From Candidatus Nitrospira neomarina (GTDB lineage: Bacteria; Nitrospirota; Nitrospiria; Nitrospirales; UBA8639), in assembly GCF_032051675.1 (NCBI RefSeq), contig NZ_CP116968.1, forward strand, positions 2,790,001 through 2,854,000: a stretch of DNA of 64,000 nucleotides, in the 5' to 3' direction. Position numbers and translations under genes: made by a program. This document shows positions 44,665 to 54,124 of the stretch, one piece after another. The notes under the pieces are model-generated. The model ran no database searches, was not told where the DNA came from, and saw only the letters and a program-made list of their open reading frames with translations. The number at the start of each line of letters is the position of its first letter. Positions within the stretch are counted from its first letter, which is position 1.

Positions 44665-45249
44665 TTAACGTGCGGCACGGAGCATAGGGAAAATGGGTTG
44701 TGAACTGCCAGCCTGAATTTCTCCCACAATCTCGAACCCGAAGCGCCTATAGAGAGGAATATTGACCGGGTTGGTCGCCTCAAGATAAGCGGCAACGTGA
44801 GCCCCATCACACACTGCAACGCCCTGCGCAAGCAACGCACTGGCGTACCCCTTGCCCTGAAACATCGGCTCAACCCCAATGGCAGGCAGGTACCAGTGTG
44901 CCACCGGGGGATGTGAGGCGCTTGCCTGTTCTAATATGGCAAAGACTTCCCCTTGCCGTTCAGTGGCCACGCCTTCTTGCAAGACCGTGCCGAGCCCCTC
45001 TTCGTCAGGGCTGACGCCGGGAGGGAGCCAGAGCGCTGCGGCTTTAAAGTCCTCGGAACGATAGGCCGATCCGTGGTCGAAGGCGCGTCCAGCAAAGTTT
45101 TTGAGTGCTTGTGGGAAGTAATGCAGATACTGCTTTGCGTCGGGAAACATCCAGCGAATGAACGGATCGGAGATAAACGCGGTCACGAGAGTGGCGATTG
45201 TTCTCTCGTAGTCGGAAAAGGATGCGCATGTTGCTGACGGTGCGGACAT
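44665..45249 (-). CDS. GNAT-family N-acetyltransferase
   Basis: 194 residues. The acetyl-CoA binding region is visible as YLPAIGVEPMFQGKGYASAL, where the QGKGYA segment is motif A (Q/RxxGxG/A), followed by YLEATNPVNIPLYRRFGFEI, motif B. The N-terminal pattern (FSDYERTIATLVTAFISDPF, IRWMFPD) fits the GNAT subgroup that acetylates small molecules, including some drug-modifying members. The substrate is unknown. It is on the minus strand with the other cassette-like genes. Confidence 0.85.
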   Translation of the reverse strand: MSAPSATCASFSDYERTIATLVTAFISDPFIRWMFPDAKQYLHYFPQALKNFAGRAFDHGSAYRSEDFKAAALWLPPGVSPDEEGLGTVLQEGVATERQGEVFAILEQASASHPPVAHWYLPAIGVEPMFQGKGYASALLAQGVAVCDGAHVAAYLEATNPVNIPLYRRFGFEIVGEIQAGSSQPIFPMLRAAR

Positions 45250-45880
45250 TTTCCCTCTTGGAATGATGGTAGGGTGGGAAGGTATTGACTATGGCCACAG
45301 GAACTGCGAGCAAACGTGACTGAGGCCAAATGCCGCGTGCAGCGCTTTGTTAAACTCTTTTGGTTTCGCTTAACCTATTCCCCTGTTCATGTTGTTCCAT
45401 ACCATTTTCGGTCACTCATATGTGCCCCGAAACACAAGGGCCACACGATTCAGCCAGTCTCGATGCGACGGCATTTTTGTACAATGGTGTAAATATGTCA
45501 AGAATTCTGATATTCATTCATCGCGCTTTCGTAGATCTTTCTTCGCTCACTGCCAGTCAAATATCTGCTCCCGTCCGGATGAGAAAATATGATGACCAAG
45601 ATCTCGCTGAAACCTGTCTGCTCTACCTGCGCACAGATCCCTTGCCTCCCGCTCAGGATGACAATAGGTTGATGGCTTTTTTATCTTATGTTTAGCCACC
45701 TGTGCCACGGTGATCTTCGCTCATTCTGGCACAAATCTTTAATGAGGATTTTGGAAAAATCAAGATACTGAGAAATGCGGTTTCTCGCTCAAGGCTCACA
45801 CAATTTCATTTGATACAATGAATTCATTAACGTGTTAGGCTTCATTAATTATCCCGCTACAAATTCTCAAAGATTCAACT
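45250..45880. other. Long intergenic region of the island, mostly repeats
   Basis: About 630 bases. It contains the right part of repeat C (45383-45594) and a short relative of repeat B (about 45615-45651). A GTTAGGC at 45834-45840 lies 40 bases before the transporter gene in plus orientation, but no matching partner site was seen. The rest shows no recognised feature. Confidence 0.55.
45383..45594. repeat. Island repeat C, right part only
   Basis: It matches 42433-42643 base by base with scattered differences: TTTTCGGTCACT, the ACACAAGGGCCACACGATTC stretch, TCGATGCGACGG, TTTGTACAATG, and TAAATATGTCAAGAATTC. The left half of the unit is missing here. Confidence 0.8.
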
Positions 45881-46501
45881 ATGGCTGATTGTTGCAATGA
45901 CAAAGCGTGTGAAATCGAGGTGCTTCAAGATCGCCAAAGCTCGATACTCAAAATCGTGTTGGCGATTAATGCGGTTATGTTCTTCGTCGAACTGATCGCA
46001 GGACTGCTCGCTGGTTCTGTTTCCTTGATCGCTGATTCGCTGGATATGCTGGGCGATGCTCTGGTCTATGGCTTCAGTATTTACGTTGTCGCGCGCGGCG
46101 CAAGAATGAAAGCCAAGGCCGCTCTTCTCAAAGGCGGCATCATGGCGGCCTTTGGTCTGTTCGTGTTTGGGCAGGCGATATATAAAATGATTCTTCCCCA
46201 TGTTCCCGTCTTCGAGACCATTGGCCTTATTGGCTTGCTTGCGCTTGCCGCCAATAGCCTGTGCCTTGTGCTGCTCTGGCGACATCGGGGAGATGACATC
46301 AATATGAGTTCCGTATGGTTATGTTCCCGTAACGATATTATTGCGAATATGTCGGTGCTGTGTGCCGCCGTGGGCGTATGGTTCACCGGTTCAGGCTGGC
46401 CGGATATACTTGTGGGTTTGGGACTCGCGGCCCTTTTTCTGCGGTCGTCGATATTCGTCTTGCGGGGTGCGAAGGAGGAGCTTCGAGTCATTCAGACCTG
46501 A
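45881..46501 (+). CDS. Cation diffusion facilitator (CDF) family transporter
   Basis: 206 residues with about six hydrophobic segments. The conserved metal-site region is LIADSLDMLGDALVYGFSIY (SLDMLGD), and later CSRNDIIANMSVLCAAVGVW provides the second acidic site. The N-terminus has a Cys-rich CCNDKACE that could bind metal. It lacks the long C-terminal cytoplasmic domain of larger CDF proteins. The expected role is efflux of Zn, Co, Cd or similar ions across the inner membrane. It is on the plus strand at the right end of the island. Confidence 0.85.
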   Translation: MADCCNDKACEIEVLQDRQSSILKIVLAINAVMFFVELIAGLLAGSVSLIADSLDMLGDALVYGFSIYVVARGARMKAKAALLKGGIMAAFGLFVFGQAIYKMILPHVPVFETIGLIGLLALAANSLCLVLLWRHRGDDINMSSVWLCSRNDIIANMSVLCAAVGVWFTGSGWPDILVGLGLAALFLRSSIFVLRGAKEELRVIQT

Positions 46502-46687
46502 ATGGACGCTTAATTTTGGGCACCACATCTCCTCGTGATCCTAAAGAATCCTGGATTCTCCATCTGAGCACCGATCTTTCGCCCTTGGAACAGGATAACT
46601 TCTTGTTGACGGTCCGCTTGTTTCTCATGGTTCCCTACCGATTAACGTGTTTTACGCCCATTTCAGCAAACGTTCTATAATCGTTCC

Positions 46688-47947
46688 ATGCGCATTCTTA
46701 TTTTGAACAGCGGCAGTTCCTCTTTGAAGTTCCGGCTGGTTGATTACCCGCTATCTTCGTCCGAGGCCGAAACCAATCCCAATACGTTACTGCAGGGGAT
46801 TGTGACAGGTATCGGGAAAGAGGCCTCACTGAAGATCAGTGCTCCCGAGCGCGCCCCATGTACCTACACCCGGCAAAACATGCTGAACCATGGACAGGCA
46901 GTGGGTTGGGTATGGGAAAGCCTTCAAGGCCTGATGACACCAGAGGGAGAAACCTTAAGAGGATCCGGGATCACCATTGATGCGGTCGGCGTTCGCGTGG
47001 TGCATGGCGGACACCGGTTTACACAATCTGTCCTGATCGATGAAACCGTCTTGGGCCAAATTGAAGAATTGAGCCCCTTGGCTCCGCTCCATAATCCACC
47101 CTGCCTGGAAGGCATCTATCAGATTCGTGCTCTACTGGGTCCACAGATACCCATCGTGGCGACCTTCGATACCAGCTTTCATCGCACGCTTCCCGAACAT
47201 GCCCGCACCTATGCGATTCCCCGGGAATGGACGACACAGCATGGCATTGAGCGCTTTGGCTTCCATGGAATTGCCCATGCGTCTCTGGCCCACAGCTATG
47301 CCCGCTATTCCGGTCGATCGTTGGAGGCAACCCGTCTCATCACCTTTCAATTGGGGCAGGGCTGCTCGGTCACCGCCATGAAGAATGGAGCCGTGGTTGA
47401 CACGTCAATGGGATTCACACCGTTAGAAGGTCTGGTGATGGGCACACGATGTGGCGATATGGATCCGGCCATTATTGGATACGCCGCCGAACATGGACAC
47501 CTTTCGATAGAAGAGATCGACCATCAATTGAATACACAATCCGGCCTATTGGGCTTGTCCGGCCAGACCTCCGATATGCGTCAACTTTTGAAGGCGGTCC
47601 AGGAACGACAGGATCCTCGCGCCACTCTGGCCGTTGAGGTGTTCTGTCATCGGGCACGAAAATATTTGGGGGCGTATCTGGCCACCTTGGGTGGAGCGGA
47701 TGCGGTCGTCTTTGGCGGCGGCATTGGTGAACGGGCTCCTGACATTCGCGCTCGAATCTGCCAGGGAATGGACTGGTGCGGTCTCTCACTGGATAGCCCT
47801 CGAAATTTCGAGGCCTCTGAAGTGCAGGCAGGAGAGGCCATTCCCATTCATAGCAAGGAATCCGCTATTCAATTGCTGGTGATTGGAACCGACGAAGAAT
47901 CGTGGGTGGCCCGTGAAACATTTCAATGCCTGAGAAATGTCCGATGA
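46688..47947 (+). CDS. ackA: Acetate kinase
   Basis: 419 residues. The N-terminal MRILILNSGSSSLKFRLVDY and the internal AVGVRVVHGGHRF, PLAPLHNPPCLEGI, VATFDTSFHRTLP and RFGFHGIAHASLAHSY are the classic acetate kinase signatures, including the catalytic Asp/His region. The expected reaction is acetate + ATP to acetyl phosphate + ADP, or the reverse. No phosphotransacetylase (pta) is visible nearby. Propionate kinase is possible since the family overlaps. Confidence 0.93.
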   Translation: MRILILNSGSSSLKFRLVDYPLSSSEAETNPNTLLQGIVTGIGKEASLKISAPERAPCTYTRQNMLNHGQAVGWVWESLQGLMTPEGETLRGSGITIDAVGVRVVHGGHRFTQSVLIDETVLGQIEELSPLAPLHNPPCLEGIYQIRALLGPQIPIVATFDTSFHRTLPEHARTYAIPREWTTQHGIERFGFHGIAHASLAHSYARYSGRSLEATRLITFQLGQGCSVTAMKNGAVVDTSMGFTPLEGLVMGTRCGDMDPAIIGYAAEHGHLSIEEIDHQLNTQSGLLGLSGQTSDMRQLLKAVQERQDPRATLAVEVFCHRARKYLGAYLATLGGADAVVFGGGIGERAPDIRARICQGMDWCGLSLDSPRNFEASEVQAGEAIPIHSKESAIQLLVIGTDEESWVARETFQCLRNVR

Positions 47948-48442
47948 ACACAAGCGAAAACGTATTGGCCAGACGAAAATGCCCTTCAGGAGCTGACAAA
48001 ACCATTCTCATTTAGTTGATTATCAACAAGGCAACATCCATTCTGTGGATAAACCATTTTTAGATGATCATGATGAGAGTTTGAAGACACTCCCGAGGAT
48101 CAACTAAATCAAAAAAGTCAAGACATAATCTTCAATCTACCTTTACGACTACGCCAAAAATTTCTCACCCCTAGATGTAGTATCGAAAAATATTTTTCAT
48201 ACAATGCCCAAAATATGTGCATTCCGCTCATTTCTTTATCAATCCATCGGAAAGAGGCCTGTCCTGGCCATTAACCACCAAGTTATCCACAAAATTTGTG
48301 GACGGCATTTTTCTCTGCTGGTCTGTAATTTGCCAATTATAAAAATGTGATTTTTTTCTAATGCCTCCGATCAGTATCGCGGCATGATATGGTCTCTATA
48401 GCAATCGCCACTTCCTGATTTACAAAGATTTTTCATTCACCC
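47948..48442. other. AT-rich intergenic region with DnaA-box-like sites
   Basis: About 495 bases, visibly richer in A/T than its neighbours. It holds TGTGGATAA (48044-48052) and TTATCCACA (48283-48291), perfect DnaA boxes in opposite orientations, and a one-mismatch box TTATCAACA (48020-48028). Between and after them are A/T-rich stretches (for example near 48185-48200 and 48345-48360). This resembles part of a replication origin or a DnaA-regulated promoter region. No dnaA, dnaN or gyrB is in the window to support an origin. Confidence 0.5.
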
Positions 48443-49195
48443 ATGGCCCGGACACTTCAACAGGTTCCCTTATCGCCGACTTCCCTCGACATTCGGATCG
48501 TGACCTATAACGTTCACCGGTGCTGCGGGATGGATCGTCGAATCATGCCCAGACGGATTGCGGAAGTTCTGTCGGACCTGCATCCGGATGTCATTGCCCT
48601 CCAGGAAGTCCTGGGGCTTGGCCCCAAGGGCCGGGGACAGGATGAACTGCTTGGTGCATTGATGGGGATGGGATGGGTCATGGCATCTGCCAGGCTGCGT
48701 CACGGATATCCCTTTGGGAACATGATTTTAAGCCGATTCCCGATCGTCAATGATGCACAACATGACTTGACCTGGAGAACCCGGCGCGGCCGATGTTGTC
48801 AACGCGCTGACCTCCGGTTGGGTAATCAGACCTTACATGTCTACAACGTGCATATGGGGACCGGTTTGCGGGAACGCAAGTATCAAGCGGAGCACCTGGC
48901 TATGATTTTGGACCAGCATCGAGGGGCCGGACCGAAAATCATTCTCGGGGATTTCAACGAGTGGGGGCGTGGTGTGACCACCGATATCCTCACCCCACGA
49001 TTTCAGAGCCTGGACATTCGCCCCTTTGTCAAACGACGACGGACCTATCCGGGATTTTTGCCCCTCTTGCATCTCGACCATATTTTTTATGAGGGCCGGA
49101 TTGACGTGAGCCATGTGCACCTTCCGAAATCTCGTGCTGCACTCATCGCCTCAGATCACCTTCCGCTCGTCGCGGACCTTCGCATTCATTTCTGA
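48443..49195 (+). CDS. Endonuclease/exonuclease/phosphatase (EEP) family protein
   Basis: 250 residues. It shows the EEP motifs in order: IRIVTYNVHRC, PDVIALQEVLG (the metal-binding Glu), LHVYNVHMGTG, IILGDFNEWGRG, LLHLDHIFYEG and SDHLPLVADL (final Asp-His). There is no signal peptide, so it is cytoplasmic. The family includes DNA repair nucleases, sphingomyelinases and phosphatases. This sequence looks like the small soluble subgroup, and the substrate is not evident. Confidence 0.88.
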   Translation: MARTLQQVPLSPTSLDIRIVTYNVHRCCGMDRRIMPRRIAEVLSDLHPDVIALQEVLGLGPKGRGQDELLGALMGMGWVMASARLRHGYPFGNMILSRFPIVNDAQHDLTWRTRRGRCCQRADLRLGNQTLHVYNVHMGTGLRERKYQAEHLAMILDQHRGAGPKIILGDFNEWGRGVTTDILTPRFQSLDIRPFVKRRRTYPGFLPLLHLDHIFYEGRIDVSHVHLPKSRAALIASDHLPLVADLRIHF

Positions 49196-49299
49196 CCTCG
49201 TGCTTGCATTTTTTCCGGACGGTTGATCCGAACGTCGATATTTGAATGAATGTCGTCCCAAGAAATCCTTTGCCTTCACCACTCTCTCTCCTTTCTGAA

Positions 49300-50862
49300 T
49301 CACCACTGTAGGGCCATATCGGGATCGGGGCATTTCGGTAACGGCTTACAAATGAACGCCAGTATATAAATGTTCTTGTCAGGAACGGTGGCCGGAGGCG
49401 ATGCCGGCGTTGCAGGACGTGGCGCCGGCCTCCGAACCGGGGTCGTCGGCAACCGGGTATAGGCCGACGCCTTCAGGGTCACCATGGACCGGGGAAAAGC
49501 CGGTCGAGCGATCATTGGAGTCATGACCGCTGGTTTTACCAAGACATTCCCTCTGGTTGGCTGAGTTGGCACCCTGATGGCCGTTGACTTAAACGAGGCC
49601 ATCGCCTGGGGCCGCATTTTCATGATTAAGGGTTGCACAGGTTGGGCTTTCATGTGTTGTGGTGGTATCGGCGGCCTTTTCATCAATTGCGGTTGCACGG
49701 CTTGCAGGACAGCAGGATTTATTCTTTTTATCGAATTTTGATCCTTCACCGCATAGTTAAAACGCAAATCTACAGACATTTTCGGGTTGGAAGAAGTTGA
49801 TGGGGTTTGTTTTGCCTCGACGACCACCTTCCGTGCAAAAACGATTGCCGTGACATAGGCCGGACAATCTCCGGAAGGCGGACTGCCACCGTCAGAAAAA
49901 ACCTTGGTCGAATCTGACAACCGCCAGAACCGTGCCCGGAATATTTCAGAGTCAAACCAGGACCGCTTGATGGCCGCAGAACTGAATTCCAAGGTCACAG
50001 ATTTCATCGTGGACACTTTTCCATCAGCCGAAAATCGCTCGCGGAGATCTGCCGGTGCTTCATTCACCAATGTTTTGATCTCCGCCTCGCTGAGAGAAAA
50101 GGGATTCCACGAACCTTCTTCCAAGGCATTTGACGGGGTAAAGCTGCTTGGGAAAACCGTAAAATTATCCTGCGCAGTGGTCTCACTGTCGAGGTCCTGA
50201 TTAAAACATCCTTTCCACTCATCCCAGGTCATTGTGGGAGATTTGGCTCCAAGATTCTGGTACTGACTTCTGGCAATATTGACTTCATTCTTGTAACCCT
50301 CCAGGATCCACTGATTATCCAGATCTTTGAGCTTTGCCCGAAACGCAGGCTCATCGACCTCCCGCCAGTGTTTTTTCTCGGATTCATCCTCTGCGGCCTC
50401 ACCCGTACTTCTCGCCTCCATGAATTCCTGCTCAGCCATAATATAGGCATCCTTATACTGGTTATAGACCCTGACCTTCGGGCTGTCCTGTAAAAGGCCT
50501 CCCTCACCGGGTACTTTCAGAAAGGCCAATGCCTCATGATAGGCCACTTCTTCTTCCGGTGTACGCGTCGAAGATGCAAGCCTGCCTTCTCTCAACACAT
50601 ATTCCAACTCATTCCACAAAAAGCGTGTTTCGGTGGGTAGCCAGGCCTCATCATGGGGAATCAGATTCACGAGCGTTGAAAATGCAGCCAGATTAGCCTT
50701 GCTCTTGAGAAGATCACTCCCAGTTTCTTGTGAAAAGAAATCCAGATCTTCTTTGGTATAGGCCAACGGTGTCACAGGAAAACTCAGAAACGTTCCTTCC
50801 TTTTCAAAAACCTTTTTGGCTTTGGACATCAAGGCCAATTGCACAATAGAGTCGATAGCCAT
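49300..50862 (-). CDS. Unknown protein, related to the adjacent upstream gene
   Basis: 520 residues, no signal peptide and no known family. The N-terminal half is helical (LDFFSQETGSDLLKSKANLA and EAEEEVAYH-like stretches). A middle part has the pattern KRSWFDSEIFRARFWRLSDS, then SDGGSPPSGDCPAYVTAIVF. A Pro/Met-rich linker (QLMKRPPIPPQHMKAQPVQP) precedes a last segment IYILAFICKPLPKCPDPD. The neighbour at 50959-52542 has the same order of motifs (VRPWFKTSFINSKLWRFD, SDGGKPATGLCPAYPTAIIF, GFKCHVLPKSPDP). The two are paralogous and probably work together. Confidence 0.65.
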   Translation of the reverse strand: MAIDSIVQLALMSKAKKVFEKEGTFLSFPVTPLAYTKEDLDFFSQETGSDLLKSKANLAAFSTLVNLIPHDEAWLPTETRFLWNELEYVLREGRLASSTRTPEEEVAYHEALAFLKVPGEGGLLQDSPKVRVYNQYKDAYIMAEQEFMEARSTGEAAEDESEKKHWREVDEPAFRAKLKDLDNQWILEGYKNEVNIARSQYQNLGAKSPTMTWDEWKGCFNQDLDSETTAQDNFTVFPSSFTPSNALEEGSWNPFSLSEAEIKTLVNEAPADLRERFSADGKVSTMKSVTLEFSSAAIKRSWFDSEIFRARFWRLSDSTKVFSDGGSPPSGDCPAYVTAIVFARKVVVEAKQTPSTSSNPKMSVDLRFNYAVKDQNSIKRINPAVLQAVQPQLMKRPPIPPQHMKAQPVQPLIMKMRPQAMASFKSTAIRVPTQPTRGNVLVKPAVMTPMIARPAFPRSMVTLKASAYTRLPTTPVRRPAPRPATPASPPATVPDKNIYILAFICKPLPKCPDPDMALQW

Positions 50863-50958
50863 GTCTTACCTCATTAAGTAGTTATGTTGGTCGAATTCCC
50901 GCATTCCCCTGATAGCCCCGCCCCAACTTTTATTTTTGAGGCGGGGCTCCTTCGAGAG

Positions 50959-52542
50959 TTAAATCCAATCAGTGATTTCGCTTAACGGATCAGGGCTCTT
51001 CGGTAACACATGACATTTGAATCCAATGATTTGATGACCCGGCACTCGCATTTCTTGTTTTTCCGAATCGTAGTGGAATTTTGAGGACCGTTCTCCGCTG
51101 GCAGAACTCCGTCCATGCGAGCCACCGAAATGAAATGGCCCAAAATGCACGGCGCCACCACCACTCGCCGACGACCGTTGCCAACTTTGTGCGGCCTCTG
51201 AAAAACCACTGCTATTCCGAAAGCCTATCACGAGATCTTTGATGAAAATGATGGCAGTGGGATAAGCCGGGCAGAGTCCTGTTGCAGGTTTGCCGCCGTC
51301 ACTAACAATTTGCTTTGATGATTCGGGATTATTTTGGTCAAAGCGCCACAACTTACTATTAATAAAACTTGTTTTAAACCAAGGCCGAACAATTTGGCAT
51401 TGGGTAATCGAAAAATTCATATAAAATTGGTTGCTGTCAAACGTAATTTTAGATTCCGATTGTCCACTGGCATTGCTGGCAGACGCGCCACCGCCGAAAA
51501 TGCCTAACCATCCCCCTCCGGCACTGGTCTTAGACCGTTTCATTTGGTAACTGGAATTGGAGGAATTATTATAATCCGAAGATTGGAAACTAAAATTGGT
51601 CCATCCTGCCGCCTGCATGGGGTTGCTGGGCACGAGCGAGGTATAGAAGAAATCGCTTCCGGATGACATCCCGGTGATTCTGGCTTTCTCCAAATCATCC
51701 TGATATTGAGCTTTCAGCAGTGCCATATCCCGTCTCATAACCTGATCAATAAACGCGTTAATGCCTTCATAATCATTTTTGTACCCATTACTGACCCAAT
51801 CTCCCATAGCTGCCTTGACCCTGTTGCGCAGAATATTGGCGTTCATCCCCCAATAATGCACCGCTTTGACATTGTCGGCTGTCAGGGCATCGATGCGGGC
51901 ACTGTTGTATGCCAATGCCGCCGCTTCATATTCCGTCATCTTCTGGTTATACAGATTCACTAAGGCACTGGGTTCTGAGACCTCGACCTCTTCATCAGTC
52001 ACAAGATTCTTTTTGACCCTCGTCGTCGAGAGCAGCCCTCTGAATTTTTCAATTTTTTCTTTTGTTTTTTCATCTAATTTAGTTTCCATGATCTGGCTCA
52101 TGCGTAAAATGTACTCGAAACGCTCTGAAAGCGATCCTTCATTGTTCATGATACTCATGGCCGCGAATTGATTATTCGTTGTTGCCGCCAGGTCGGGGAC
52201 AAAATCGACGAGCCGCGCAAAGCTTTCTGCATTCATATACTGTTTGCTGGCATCTTGTGCACGCAATCCTTCTAATACTGCCGGTGTCAACTCTGGCTGA
52301 TTTGATTCACCTTCTCCGGCCCCACCTTCAATCACCATGTCCTTCAGGGCTTTCTTTTTCACCACACCCGTTAACCCTTGTGTTAAAAAATCAAAATCAT
52401 CAGGTTCAACAGCCAATCCGGGTGTGCACCAACTAAAAAAATTGTCTTCCGATTTGGGGACGGTATCATCCCCGTTGGTTAGCACATTGTAGATTTTCCC
52501 CATAATCGAATTAAGCATAACGCTCGGTTCAACCTGTGGCAT
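50959..52542 (-). CDS. Unknown protein, paralogue of the downstream gene
   Basis: 527 residues with the same motif order as the gene at 49300-50862: a helical N-terminal region, then ITQCQIVRPWFKTSFINSKL, SDGGKPATGLCPAYPTAIIF, and the C-terminal IIGFKCHVLPKSPDPLSEI. In place of the Pro-rich linker it has a Ser/Gly-rich one (SASGGGAVHFGPFHFGGSHG). No membrane segment, signal peptide or catalytic motif was recognised. A site near AAGGAGGAGTC precedes the ATG. The 96-base gap between the paired genes suggests one operon. Confidence 0.65.
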   Translation of the reverse strand: MPQVEPSVMLNSIMGKIYNVLTNGDDTVPKSEDNFFSWCTPGLAVEPDDFDFLTQGLTGVVKKKALKDMVIEGGAGEGESNQPELTPAVLEGLRAQDASKQYMNAESFARLVDFVPDLAATTNNQFAAMSIMNNEGSLSERFEYILRMSQIMETKLDEKTKEKIEKFRGLLSTTRVKKNLVTDEEVEVSEPSALVNLYNQKMTEYEAAALAYNSARIDALTADNVKAVHYWGMNANILRNRVKAAMGDWVSNGYKNDYEGINAFIDQVMRRDMALLKAQYQDDLEKARITGMSSGSDFFYTSLVPSNPMQAAGWTNFSFQSSDYNNSSNSSYQMKRSKTSAGGGWLGIFGGGASASNASGQSESKITFDSNQFYMNFSITQCQIVRPWFKTSFINSKLWRFDQNNPESSKQIVSDGGKPATGLCPAYPTAIIFIKDLVIGFRNSSGFSEAAQSWQRSSASGGGAVHFGPFHFGGSHGRSSASGERSSKFHYDSEKQEMRVPGHQIIGFKCHVLPKSPDPLSEITDWI

Positions 52543-53419
52543 GACGACTCCTCCTTACAGTAAGACGTACCCTTTGAAGGATACGTGAAGATTAAATAAT
52601 TGGGCCCATTTGGTTCATTGACGTGAGCAAGACTTATTCCCAATTTGCATGTGGTATGTTGACGAGTGTTGTAAAGACTTATCCCCCTTGTATTGCAACT
52701 CTTTTCAACCTTATCTTCAGTGCTCCCCTGACGCAGGCGTTCCTTTCATAAGGTTCACGGTGTATCCGATTGTTAGACATGGTTATCTGTTTAGATAACC
52801 GGTACCATCTTCACGGTTTGTTAAAAATTTGATTGGAGGCAGGACTTCACATCCGATCTCCACGTGATCCCCTGCCATTCACGAAGCCGAACAAAAGATG
52901 ATGAAAGACATGACCCAAAGTTTATACGTCGAGACTTCGAAGATCAGGGTCAACCGAAAACGGGTAGGACATTCTGGAAATGCACTTCCAAAATGAAATT
53001 CATGGACAGGCCAATGAGCCGCTCACGAACCGGAGCGGTAACAAAATGAGAGAATGACGCCAAGAGAGAGAGGAAAATGCCAATGGAATATTTTGTTTAA
53101 CTATATCTTCATCGGCCGGAACGCTGTAGGTTAAAGAAAAAACTATGAGATTACCTGTTGAGTCTCGATATCCCAAATGCAGAATGTCGGAAAGAGCAGC
53201 AGTGCAGGTGGATTTCCGCGAAAAAAAATGGCGCCAAAAGAGGCGATTGGCCATTTCCATTCATACCCGTTGTGGCTTCCACAATAAGGGGTGAGGAGAA
53301 GATTGAAAATTTTCTATAAATTGGTTGACCTCATCATCCTATTTTGTTAAACAATCAGTGTTTCATGCCGCTTTATTCTCCCGCTACACTTCCCCATTCA
53401 TAGTTCGGAGGGTGTCACC
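52543..53419. other. Long intergenic region with one clear hairpin
   Basis: About 880 bases upstream of both a minus-strand and a plus-strand gene, so it carries promoters for both. The hairpin at 52781-52800 is listed separately. A short inverted repeat TTGTGG/CCACAA lies at 53270-53284. Nothing coding was convincing. Confidence 0.45.
52781..52800. promoter_or_regulatory. Perfect 8-bp palindromic hairpin
   Basis: GGTTATCT pairs with AGATAACC across a 4-base loop. It lies about 240 bases upstream of the 527-residue unknown gene. It could be an operator or a small terminator. No T-run follows. Confidence 0.4.
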
Positions 53420-53986
53420 ATGTCTCAGGAAACAGAAGAACTTTGGTCCAGGCGTTTTTTCCTGAAGTCCTCCCTTGCAGGCATGCTGATTCTTGGCAGC
53501 CGGTTGATGTTTCCGGAATCCGCATGGGCCCAGTCCCTGCCTGAAGGCCGGCTTCACCTCTATAACGCCCACACCGACGAACGACTCCAGGTGACCTATC
53601 GCAATCAATCCGGCCAATATGACCAGCAAGCCTTAAAAGACATAAATTATCTCCTGCGATGCCATCATTCCAAAAAAATATGCCAGATGGACATTCAATT
53701 GCTGGAATATATGAATCAGGTAGAAAAGTTAGTCGGTCAGGGGAAGGAAATTCACGTCTACTCTGCCTACCGTTCGCCCTCATACAATAAATTGTTGATT
53801 CGCCTTGGTCGAGGCGCCGCGCCAAATAGCCTACATACGGTCGGACAAGCGATGGACTTCTCGATTCCCGGCGTTCGGCTTTCAAAAATTCGACGCGCCG
53901 CTGTGAAGCTTCGGTTGGGTGGAGTCGGCTATTACGGCCGGCGAGGATTCATCCATATCGATACCGGAGCGGTCCGGTACTGGTAA
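53420..53986 (+). CDS. DUF882/YcbK-like peptidoglycan peptidase
   Basis: 188 residues. The N-terminus has WSRRFFLKSSLAGML, a twin-arginine signal (SRRFFLK), so the protein is probably exported folded by Tat. The mature part has GRLHLYNAHTDERLQVTYRN, IHVYSAYRSPSYNKLL, SLHTVGQAMDFSIP and RGFIHIDTG, the DUF882/M15-type zinc site pattern (His in SLHTVGQAMD, Asp in AMD, His in FIHID). Relatives such as YcbK/MepK cut peptidoglycan cross-links. It is monocistronic. Confidence 0.88.
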   Translation: MSQETEELWSRRFFLKSSLAGMLILGSRLMFPESAWAQSLPEGRLHLYNAHTDERLQVTYRNQSGQYDQQALKDINYLLRCHHSKKICQMDIQLLEYMNQVEKLVGQGKEIHVYSAYRSPSYNKLLIRLGRGAAPNSLHTVGQAMDFSIPGVRLSKIRRAAVKLRLGGVGYYGRRGFIHIDTGAVRYW

Positions 53987-54124
53987 ATCCTTCTTTCATT
54001 ATCACGTTCCAACCAACATCTTCCGGTTTTATAAGGGCTCTGAGGAATAGTCGGGGAATTAAATCCTGCCTATAGGATGGGCAAATCCCATGGGTAAATT
54101 CCGCATAGGACACCGGCCCCGAAC

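Noticed and set aside
45834-45840. GTTAGGC before the CDF gene as an attC end
   Set aside because: A single core-like heptamer with no partner or stem within 150 bases can occur by chance.
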